This document shows, piece after piece, positions 33,259 through 43,082 of a DNA stretch of 64,000 bases. The DNA is taken from NCBI GenBank assembly GCA_021234155.1, contig JAJEKV010000035.1, positions 14,664,676-14,728,675 on the forward strand, written 5' to 3'. This DNA comes from Isoetes taiwanensis (Eukaryota; Streptophyta; Lycopodiopsida; Isoetales; Isoetaceae). How positions within the stretch are numbered: position 1 is the stretch's first letter; the number at the start of each line of letters is the position of its first letter. A model generated the notes under the pieces. That model saw only the letters and a list, made by a program, of their open reading frames with translations, was not told where the DNA came from and ran no database searches. Made by a program: the position numbers and the translations under genes.

Positions 33259-35473
33259 ATGTTTTTGGCCCTAAATCTGTGGTAAATCTGCCAGAGACTC
33301 TGAATGTTTGTCATTTGTACTAAGAAATAATTTGCTAAGGGATAATTTTCGAATCAATTGTTACGTTGAGGAAAAGTACTGAAAAGTTTGGGTTTAGTTC
33401 TCGGTTCAATCGTTTTGTTTATGTTTTGGATGTCTTAGAAAAGAGGCAGTTTTAAGTAATTTACAGAAATAGTTGGGTTCTGAGGCTTGCTCGTCACCTT
33501 TCCCCTGTCATTCATTCTGCGGTATGCCTTCCGGCAAGATGCTAGGATAGCCGAATCACAAGATCTATATTGCTATTCGGCCTTATTTAATTCAAACCCT
33601 TTTTTTTGTTTTTCCCTGCTTTTCTTGCCGATTTTGTTTCCTTCCATGACAGTTCGCTACCCTGCGGCAAAGGTTGCGGCCTTAGACTCCAGTTCAAAGC
33701 AAGGAGCATGCCTTGCCAGGATCGCCGGCCTGGTCTTGAGACCGCTCTGTTTTTCCTTACCTTAACTTCGAAAGGTGAACTTGCCATGCCACTACCGGGA
33801 TGAGCCACGCTTTGGCTTTGCTCTCGCTTTTTTATTCGTTAGTGTAACCTTAATGAAACCTACTAATTCTTGATAGCACATTTTGATTTACTAAGATTAG
33901 CCTTTCTTGATGGCACATTTTGATTTACTAAGATTAACCTTACAGAAACCTTGCCTTGACAACTACTTCTTGATTCATTGATCCTTTTTTAAATCGTTGC
34001 GGGTTTGTTAAGATTTAGCCCAGGCATGGATTTGCATTCCCATGTCATTAATAGATTTTATTTTAACAAATCCATAGGTAGTCTTGACTTCTCCTACTCG
34101 TTAGTTAAGATCGATCTAGTGAATTACCAGGATGAGACCGTTTTAATCCTAAGTGGGTTTATTCCTAGTTATCATGTTTGGGTGCAATGATGAGAACGTT
34201 TAATCCGAAGTTGTGGGTTTTTGCTAGTTATTGGATGTTTGAGTTCAAGTGTTGTAAATGTGACTAATTTAAGGGGCTTGATGTGCAAGAGATAAGCTAG
34301 GGTTGATTTCACCTTGGTTACGAGTGTTCCCAACCATAAGTCAACCTACAAGCTTTGTCTTTCTTACCTACCATTCGTTCTTTTTGCCACTATGGGTTCA
34401 TTTGGATTTGTTCCTTTTACTATTTTAGCATGTGATCTTATTCATAGGTGCGTGCTGCTACTTTTTCTTGCTCTTGGCCTTGCTTTATTGTTTCATGCTC
34501 TACGCCTCTTTTCAAAGATTCTTGTCCATTTTGCCTTAGTATTTCTAGAAATGACGTTTACTTTTGTTTCACTTAGAATAGAAAGTAAACGAAGTTCGAA
34601 ATACGATGGCATAATGCTTGATTAGTTATTTTTGTCCTTTCTTTCCTAGTTTTCTATTTAGCGTTTTCTCGCTTCTCCTTTCTTCATATTTACTTTTTGC
34701 ATCTCCGTTCCTTTTCTCGCAGTTTGGTTCCCCACCCTCCCACCCTTGCTCTCGTATGCCTTATTTGGTAAGCTAATTTTCTAGAGGTTCTAGTGGCCCT
34801 ACATCCTGATTGAGGCCTCGGTGCATAGTTGGAGGCTTTTTTGTGCCCGGGTTGAGGCTCTCATGTCGGATGGAGGCCCCGTGCCTAGTGGGAGGCCCTC
34901 GTGCCCATGTAGCCCTAGGGGCATTTGGTTCATTTTCTTGTGTATGCGGGGATAGCAGCTTGGTGAGCGATTTCCTATAGCTTGTATTTCGGATGAAGGT
35001 TGGATTCCAAGCACAAAGCGAAGATCGGTAGAGAAGACAATTTCAACATGAGTTTGTTTTTGCAACTTCATTACTATATGTATTCTCCACCCAACAAGGC
35101 TGGTCAAGATGAGGGTATAGATTCTTTTGAGAGTATGACTCTAACATGGGTTAGTGATCCCATTATTGTCGGGGTTTTTCCTCGAAACCCGAAGGGCGAG
35201 GTTTTTAATCCCGCCATAATGGTTTCACTAACTCGCTATCAACATGTACTTGTGTTTGGTTTTAAGGAGATGCAATGGAAAAGCAAAGCATTCTTGTTCG
35301 GAAATACGATGGCGTTGCGATTAGTTATTTTTGTTCTTTCTTTCCTAGTTTTCTATTTAGCGCTTTTTCGCTTCTCCTTTCTTCATCATTTCGCTTTTTT
35401 GCATCTCCGTTCCTTTTACGCAGTTTGGTTCCACTAGTGCTTTTTGTTCCTTGGGCAGCCACGCTAATTTTCT

Positions 35474-35996
35474 ATGGCTCCAAAGGCTAGTGCTATAAAG
35501 CGTAGGGAAGAGGTCTGCGGTGAGGCTTCGATGAGGTTCCGGTTCGGCATGGCTTAAAGCCATGGAGGTCGGGTTGGAAGCCAAGATGGGAAGTTTAAAT
35601 GGCATCATCGAGGGCGAGGCTCGCAGCAAAGTTGGATGTCTCAGATGGCTCTAAGGCGTGTCGTGGTGGCTTTGGAATCCAAGATCTCATCCTTGCAAGA
35701 GGAGAACCAACGGAAGAGCAAGAGACAAAGAACCCCCATTTTTGAAGTATCACGAAAATATCGTGCGGTTTGATTTCTTGAACGAATTGGATGACTCCTT
35801 CGCAGATTTAGAGCGCCATTTGCAGTTGCATAAGGCCTTGGATTCAGCAGCTAAGGGCATCATTGACAAAGGTAACACCTTAATCTCTAAGAGGAAGAAT
35901 CTAATGCATCGTGAGATAGGGAAGGGCCAAGAGTTTGCCGAGTTTATATGAAATGGGGATTTAACCCTTTTGGATGTGAAAAAGGATCTTTCCTAG
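35474..35996 (+). pseudogene. Coiled-coil ORF, array copy 3 (disrupted)
   Basis: Same coding region with many small changes at CAG/CTG: for example GTCTGCAGG reads GTCTGCGG, TTCTGATG reads TTCGATG, GTCAGTTT reads GTCGGGTT. These cause frameshifts in the first half. The second half (from about 35775, FLNELDDSFADLERHLQL) is nearly intact. The clustering suggests consensus error rather than decay. Confidence 0.7.
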
Positions 35997-37963
35997 ATGT
36001 TTTTGGCCCTAAATCTGTGGTAAATCTGCCAGAGACTCTGAATGTTTGTCATTTGTACTAAGAAATAATTTGCTAAGGGATAATTTTCGAATCAATTGTT
36101 CTGTTGAGGAAAAGTACAGAAAGTTTGGGTTTAGTTCTCGGTTCAATCGTTTTGTTTATGTTTTGGATGTCTTAGAAAGAGGCAGTTTTCGGAAGTAATT
36201 TACAGAAATAGTTGGGTTACGTGAGCTTTGCTCGGTCACCTTTTTCCCTCTGTTGTCATTCATTACGTATGCCTTGGCCAAGATGCTAGGATAGCCGAAT
36301 CACAAGATCTATATTGCTATTCAGTCTTATTTAATTCAAACCCCTTTTTTGCTGTGTTTCCCCTGCTTTTCTTGCCAGACCTGTTTCCTTCCATGACAGT
36401 TCGCTACCCTGCAAAGGTTGCGGCCTTAGACTCCAGTTCAAAGCAAGGAGCATGCCTTGCCAGGATCGCCGGCCTGGTCTTGAGACCGCTCTGTTTTTCC
36501 TTACCTTAACTTCGAGCAGGAACTTGCCATGCCACGGTCGCCGGCCACGTTTTGGCTTTGCTCTGTTTTTTATTCGTTAGTGTAACCTTAATGAAACCTA
36601 CTAATTCTTGATAGCACATTTTGATTTACTAAGATTAGCCTTTCTTGATGGCACATTTTGATTTACTAAGATTAACCTTACAGAAACCTTGTTTTGACAA
36701 CTACTTCTTGATTCATTGATCCTTTTTTAAATCGTTGCGGGTTTGTTAAGATTTAGCCCAGGCATGGATTTGCATTCCCATGTCATTAATAGATTTTATT
36801 TTAACAAATCCATAGGTAGTCTTGACTTCTCCTACTCGTTAGTTAAGATCGATCTAGTGAATTACCAGGATGAGACCGTTTTAATCCTAAGTGGGTTTAT
36901 TCCTAGTTATCGATGTTTGGGTGCAATGATGAGAACGTTTAATCCGACGTTGTGGGTTTTTTGCTAGTTATTGGATGTTTGAGTTCAAGTGTTGTAAATG
37001 TGACTAATTTAAGGGGCTTGATGTGCAAGAGATAAGCTAAGGGTTGATTTCACCTTGGTTCTGAGTGTTCCCAACCATAAGTCAACCTACAAGCTTTGTT
37101 CTTTCTTACCTACCATTCGTTCTTTTTGCCACTATGGGTTCATTTGGATTTGTTCCTTTTACTATTTTAGCATGTGATCTTATTCATAGGTGTGCCGCTA
37201 TTTTTTTTCTTGCTCTTGGCCTTGCTTTATTGTTTCATGCTGCCTCTTTCAAAGCATTCTTGTCCATTTGCCTTAGTATTTCTAGAAATGACGCGTTTAC
37301 TTTTGTTTCACCGAATAGAAAGTAAAACTAAGTTACGAAATACGATGGCGCTGATTAGTTATTTTTTGTCCTTTCTTTCCTAGTTTTTTCTATTTAGCGT
37401 TTTCGCTTCTCCTTTCTTCATCACCGCTTTTGCATCTCCCGTTCCTTTTCTAGAGTTTGGTTCCCCACCCTCCCACCCTTGCTCTCGTATGCCTTATTGG
37501 TAAGCTAATTTTCTAGAGGTTCTAGTGGTCCTACAGCCTGATTGAGGCCTGGTGCATAGTTGGAGGCCTTTTGTGCCTGGTTGAGGCTCTCATGCCTGGA
37601 TGGAGGCCCTCGTGCCTAGTTGAAGGCCCTCGTGCCTAGTTGGAGGCCCTCGTGCCCATGTAGCCCTAGGGGCATTTGGTTTATTTTTCTTGTGTATGCA
37701 GGATAACAGTTGGTGAGCGATTTCCCTATAGCTTGTTTTTCTGGATGAAGGTTTGGATTCCAAGCACAAAACGAAGATCAGTAGAGAAGACAATTCCAAC
37801 ATGAGTTTGTTATTGCAACTTCATTACTATATGTATTCTCCACCCAACAAGGCTGGTCAGCATGAGGGTATAGATTCTTTTGAGAGTATGACTCTAGCAT
37901 AGGTTAGTGATCCCATTATTGTCAGGGTTTTTCCTCGAAAACCCGAAAGGGCGAGGTTTTTTA

Positions 37964-38503
37964 ATCGCATCGATCCGAGACATCGGATCGCCATTCTAGA
38001 ATGGGACGAGCATGCATGTCATGCATGCATGCGAAAGCGCGCTTATGCCCGTTACGGTTGGGAATTCGACTATTCCGGCTCGTTTACGCATCCACGACTC
38101 GCCGGTCTTCCTCTTCTCTCGGCCAGTACCTTATTTCTCTTGAATTGTTTCGAGGGGGGAGGGGCTTCTTCACCTTTGGTTTAGCCACTTTGGCGTACCT
38201 TTCTTGCTATCCTTTACAGGCCTTTGGCCTCGCCCCATGACCTGCGGTCCTCGATCCTAGTTTGTAAGGAAGTTCTCTGTTAGTGGGCGGTTTGTTGGTT
38301 TCTTGCGAGTCCCATTCTAGAATCGCATCGATCCGGAGACATCGGATCGCCATTCTAAATGGGACGAGCATGCATGTCATGCATGCATCGCGGCGCTTAT
38401 GCCCGTTTCGGTTGGGAATTCGACTATTTCCGGGCTCATTTCGCATCCCACGACTCATCGGCGCTTCCTCTTCTCTCCGCCCGGTGCCTTATTCTCTTGA
38501 ACC
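37964..38503 (+). repeat. 180-bp direct repeat after the array
   Basis: About 37964-38145 and 38321-38503 are two copies starting ATCGCATCGATCCG and containing CATGCATGTCATGCATGCAT. Differences again include small indels. The spacer holds TTGTTGGTTTCTTGC-type sequence that returns at 38967-39004. A dyad CGATCCG..CGGATCG opens each copy. Confidence 0.8.
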
Positions 38504-39170
38504 CACCTCCCCCTTCTTTGTTTATTATATTTTTGTACATGTTCGTTTTATCATATTTTTCCATCCGCCGGTGATGCTTTTTTTCCACCGGGTGATGCTA
38601 TTTCTACGGGTATGTTTTCTCGTTTGTTGTGTTGGTGATGTGCAGTTGGGTTGGCGAGCGACACTGTTTCGACTTCTCCATGCTGAGGGGTTTTTGGAGC
38701 GATTCTATGCCTTACGTTTGTCTAAGCCCCCTTGCCGAGAAGGCTTATCACTAGGGTTTTTCCTCTAAAACCGAAAGGGCTGGTTTTTTAATCCGTTGAT
38801 AAGCTTTCGGTGGTACATCACCCACTCATCTATTAGCATTGTATTTTTGGGGTCCAAAATGATATAATTGGATTTTCCTTTATTTTTTCGTGGGTAGTTC
38901 GCATAAAAGCGGCTACCCACCATCCACCATTGTAGAAAATCTGCCGAGATAAATGAGAAGCCTATCTATCTAAGCGGTTTGTTGGTTTCTTGCAGTCCCA
39001 TTCTAGAATCCCGCCATAATGGTTTCACTATTCTTGTCCATTTTGCCTTAGTATTTCTAGAACCTAAAATTGCCACTTTTGGGGGTCAATTGAAAAAATG
39101 CCCCTCAATTTTGATTTGTGACACCCTTTTTGGTCCAAAATTAGAAAACTTTTTTTGTTTTGTGAATTGT
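38504..39170 (+). repeat. Mosaic of array and repeat fragments
   Basis: No gene. It contains pieces copied from neighbours: a hairpin variant (38755-38795), CGGTTTGTTGGTTTCTTGC (38969 on) as at 38287, CCGCCATAATGGTTTCACTA (about 39010) and TTCTTGTCCATTTTGCCTTA (about 39030) as in the array. Such stitching suggests repeated recombination, or assembly trouble in repeats. Confidence 0.6.
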
Positions 39171-39485
39171 AGACACCCAAACAAAGCTGTAAAATTGAGT
39201 CACCTTTTAAGAAAATCTAGGAAATACAAGAAAACTAGCAAAATTAAAGAACCATTAAAATCTTCACAAGAAATGAAAGCAAGATTGGCAAATCTAGGCG
39301 TATCTATTTGTTATTACTCTCAAGAAGAACCACAAAGGTGCTATAAAAAACAGAAAAACATACAAGATATAACTAACATGTCCGATAGCATTTGGGCTTA
39401 TACAAGACATGAAAAAACATGGATAAACTTGGAAGAAGCTATGCGAGCATGTACAAAACATGTACAACATGTACAAAAACTCTAG
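39171..39485 (+). other. Exon-like frame, Lys-rich unknown protein
   Basis: After an acceptor-like TTTTGTGAATTGTAG (39156-39170) a frame reads HPNKAVKLSHLLRKSRKYKK, RLANLGVSICYYSQEEPQRC and YTRHEKTWINLEEAMRACTK, ending in VQKL and a stop at 39485. It is open upstream to 38979 in repeat sequence. Coding-like and Lys-rich; not recognised. A three-fold ACATGTACA motif is near the end. Confidence 0.4.
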
Positions 39486-39559
39486 CCAAAATTAGGGAGG
39501 TAACGATGTGCCCACATTTAGATTATACAAAGTTTACGGGCTTTGAGAAGAGCAGATTA

Positions 39560-42206
39560 GGAATGTGTTTATACACTCGCCTCCTTCGGACTGCCACCAC
39601 CAGGTCCTCGCTTGCCACTCTCCTCATTGTCACTTGAAGTGGTCGAAGAGCTAACATTTGGAACACCGTTTCATCTACAGGAACCTTCGCCTCGAACTAT
39701 CTTCTGCAAAGAGAGCAAGTTAACTGTTGTCGCGACGTAGCCCGTTATCAACCTTGAGAGTAAAATCATAAGCCAGACTTGAGTTTCGTTTCAGGTCCGA
39801 TTGTCATGTGATTCTTATTCATCGTTTTTCCGCCCCTTCTTGAAAGGAATTATCACAGATCATACCGGCCGGCAAAAGGATCCAGATCCTTAGTGGCGCA
39901 TCGTTGAACTTTCACTCACCGGCGGGAGATTGTCTTTGAGTACAATGTCCTTAACCCGCGCAATCCGTAAAGGACGCTCTTCGTCATCATCGGTCAAAGG
40001 TACAGCTATAAGCATCCCCTTAGACAAATCCGCAAGTTTTTTCCGGAGTTTGGCCTTGGTTCTTTTCAAGGCACGCCTACTTCGAGGTACATTACACGAT
40101 CAGGGTTCCTTGTTGACTTGATGATCGCGTAACACCGGAACCCTTTGCAATTCCTTGGTCCCGCCTTCAACAAGGGGATGAACTTGAGTACCGAATGCCA
40201 ACAAAAGCAACTTCCGGGGAGATGTTTGTTGAGGGATTTAGTTACATCCGCATTATTGAAAAGAAATTCTCCCACAGCCTTTGTCCTCCTCAATCGAAGT
40301 ACTTAAAACGACCTTATACTTTTCTCCATCTTTGGTCGATTGAGGCGAAAGGATTTTTGTCCTTGTTCTTTTTCAGGTAGTCTACGGCACTTTTCGATTG
40401 GTCTCTTTGAATAGCCCTTCTCATTACCTTAGTTTCGTGAACATATTTTAAATATTGTAGGCCTGCCCAGTCGCCAAGTTTGGGAGGTGACAAAGTACTT
40501 CCCTTGAAGTTGTGCTTTCACCGTCCTTGAGAAAATTTTTACATGATGTTGAAATGTCAAATTATTCAACTTATGGATAGCAGGACTGTGATCACCATGA
40601 CGCTGGAAAACAAACTCACGAAAAATCACAAGTCTCGCTAAGCATTTTAACAACCGGAGTGGATTGTAAGCTTGCTCAATCATCGCATTGCACAAGGATT
40701 GTAGACAAAATGCTTTTTTCCTTCGCGAACCGCACTGAAAATCTGTTTGAACATTTGGTCTATCGATCATGGGTGTGGCCCACAAGTAAGAAACCAACCT
40801 TTTGACCTTCGAAGATACCCAACTCGACCAGCATTGCGCAATAAGCAAATAAAACTTGGTTTTATTTTCTCTAGTAGTATTGTCTAACTGTAAGTACAAC
40901 ATCGAGGTTTTAGTACTACACCGAAAATCTATGCCTCTTGAATCCTAACAAGATTAAATTCTTGCTTCCACAACCTCAAGAAGTAGAAATAGGATATGAA
41001 CCGACTTGAACTCGAAAAGATCCTTGTACATGCCGTAGACTTCCTTCTTAGTAATCCGTATGCCGATGATATCTGGATTTGTTTGGAAGTCGCCACGTTA
41101 GAGTCAAAGAAACCTACCAGCCAAGCTTTTGCTTCTAGCAAAGACATACCGACAACTTTCTTTGGGTGTGAATAGTCATCAATGCAGCAGATTCTGTCTA
41201 ACCTCTTTTTGCACTCTTGACATGCGACGACTTCCAATGGCATGTATATTCTTTAAAAGCAAGTTGGCACTTTGTGTTGCTTTCGAAACATAGTATGAAA
41301 AATTGTCTCCAACTTCGGGCCTTATTAATCGTGATGCCAAGTACAACTCTTGATCACCTTCGACATTGACAAAACCGTTTGTCTTATGTTCCTTAAAGAC
41401 GAAAATGTAAAGGCACGTAAGTATTTTTTTTTACAAACAATTCGGTCTCCTCGGCTTTCTCATGTAAGAAAGTCCCATCAATATTTCAAGCGATAACGGT
41501 TCTAAAAGCTTTTCTTTGTGGGATCCCTCTTAAATCTTTCGCGACCGGGCCAGACGGGTTTTTCACTGCGGGGACTTTTTATTCGGGCGGCAATGCGTGC
41601 GTGGTAGGTCTTTTGAGTGCGAACTGCCGCACGTCTTCAAACCTGCGGGTCGTCAGCCTTGTAAGCCCTCAACGGAAGTGCTGTGTGCCGCCGCCAAATA
41701 ATGTTCTCGACTTTCTCTTGAACTTGAAGGTCTTCTCGAAGCCCTTTTAAAGAAGGGCCCAGCAAGACGAAAGACATCGTCTCTCCGCAGAATCTACAAT
41801 ATATTGCAACGATTCGTGTAGTTCCTGGAGAGGTGAAGGAGTATCAAAAATAGAGTGAGTACGTTGAGTAGGGGAAGAGGAGAAGATACTTAGGTGATTG
41901 TGGCGGGGAGGGTGTTTTGAAAATGGACGAATGCTGTAAAACGTGTTTTGGAGATGGAGTTTGAAAAGAGGTAGACACACATAGTAGGTGTAAAGGGGAG
42001 GGAGGTGGTGTGGAGGAGGTAGCATCCGGGAGAAGCGTATCGAAGTGTTCTTCATCGTCACCCTTTTGGTGTGGGTGTGTTGTAGCGACCACGAGCCAAT
42101 ATTGCCACATTGGAGGACTTGAAGTAAAACGTCTTGCGTGGTAAGCTCTCCATTGTTGCACAAGGAAGAGTGACTTGTTTAAAGCCATTAAACCCTCTCC
42201 CTTCAA
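39560..42206 (-). pseudogene. DUF7869-like gene, second copy
   Basis: Minus-strand pieces in order: an N-terminal region (42206-41750), HKTNGFVNVEGDQELYLASR (about 41380), a Cys-containing block VACQECKKRLDRICCIDDYS then SHPKKVVGMSLLEAKAWLVG (41243-41090), LYLQLDNTTRENKTKFYLL (about 40900), VGHTHD-type sequence with Q-MFKQIFSAVREGKKHF in shifting frames (about 40780-40700), FQHHVKIFSRTVKAQLQGKY (about 40560), and ALKRTKAKLRKKLADLSKG with MLIAVPLTDDDEERPLRIAR (about 40085-39960), ending at a donor GTGAGT. A Ser-rich end follows after an acceptor near 39715. It is homologous in layout to 276-2012. Frames break often; error at CHG sites may explain part of this. Confidence 0.55.
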
Positions 42207-42784
42207 ACCTGCAAGAGTCTACATGCCCATGCTTGGCGCATAGAAAAGCGATTACAAGCGTAATATACACTAGTTGCCCATGCGCATAGAGCGGGGATAA
42301 AAAATATGTCTATGTGCGCATACTTCAATCTGAAAAGTAGATGCCACACAACCAAGAAACATTACAAAATATTAGACATTATCTCCACAAGCCAATGCCG
42401 CAACCAAAACTAGATGTATACAAGAATTCATAGGCGAAAAAGCAAAGTACCTAACACAATATAAATGCGAAAACATATGGAGGCATTTGCACATACAGAC
42501 GATACTCCAAGGCTCGACCTCAGCCTAGAAATTTGCTCTTCCGTTCGTTTAGCATCTCCATAGAGTTCGCATAAGCGTCGCCAAACATGGCGGGTGGAAG
42601 GTAATGCGTAAACATCTCACCGATGTAGGGTTTACGATTACTTGTTAGAAATTTTATACCAAATGTAGCCCGTTTAGGGTCTTTTAGTTAGAGTCGAAGA
42701 TATAGTTGATTTTTAGCTTTTGGACATCTTCTTTGCCAAATTTCTTCTTGGGCAGTAGCATTTAGTATTTTTTTTCTTTCATAG

Positions 42785-43013
42785 TCTATCGCGGCAAGAT
42801 AGGCATTCGCCATTTTTTTCTTATTATTGTTTTTTTGGCGACGGGGCATATTGTTTTTCTCTTCTTGTATTGTCTATGTGCGATAGGCACCAACATTTTA
42901 GCAACCCTTGTCTATGCGGCGCATAGGCATTTACCTTTTATCCCCGCCATTGTCTATGCGGCGCGATAGGCATAATGTTTTTTCACTTGCGGTTGTCCAT
43001 GCGCCAAGATAGG
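42785..43013 (+). repeat. Array of GC-rich dyads with CTAT core
   Basis: Five dyads: CTATCGCGGCAAGATAG (42787-42803), CTATGTGCGATAG (42874-42886), CTATGCGGCGCATAG (42912-42926), CTATGCGGCGCGATAG (42954-42969), CCATGCGCCAAGATAGG (42997-43013). The last four are spaced about 40-43 bp, so this is also a degenerate minisatellite. Weak relatives lie at about 42276 and 42309. The stretch from 42207 to 43082 has no recognised gene. Confidence 0.8.
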
Positions 43014-43082
43014 CCTTTCAATGTTAGATCTGCTTGTGCATTTCTCATGATCTTTTAATATGTTTTTTGTCTTGTAGAACCA

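Larger units (their letters stand above)
29742..37965 (+). repeat. Three tandem copies of a 2.75-kb unit
   Basis: Units begin at about 29742, 32552 and 35298; ORF starts are spaced 2768 and 2740 bp. Each unit holds, in order: direct repeat A, a coiled-coil ORF, about 1.3 kb of non-coding sequence with a 40-bp tandem duplication, direct repeat B, a GCCCTCGTGCCTAGTTGGAG-type minisatellite and a GAAA-loop hairpin. Long blocks are identical between copies. Divergence is concentrated at CAG/CTG/CCG. The array ends abruptly at 37965 within the hairpin's flank. Confidence 0.93.

Noticed and set aside
38001-38768. Overlapping ORFs in the 180-bp direct repeats
   Set aside because: Cys/His and CATG-rich frames arise from the repeat sequence itself; frames differ between the two copies.
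41747-42270. Three overlapping minus-strand ORFs read as separate genes
   Set aside because: They overlap in different frames within the N-terminal part of the DUF7869-like gene; at most one is real at each position.
42785-43013. CRISPR-like array of palindromic repeats
   Set aside because: Repeats are degenerate and spacers are similar to each other; eukaryotic context with introns and retroelements. Treated as a minisatellite of dyads.
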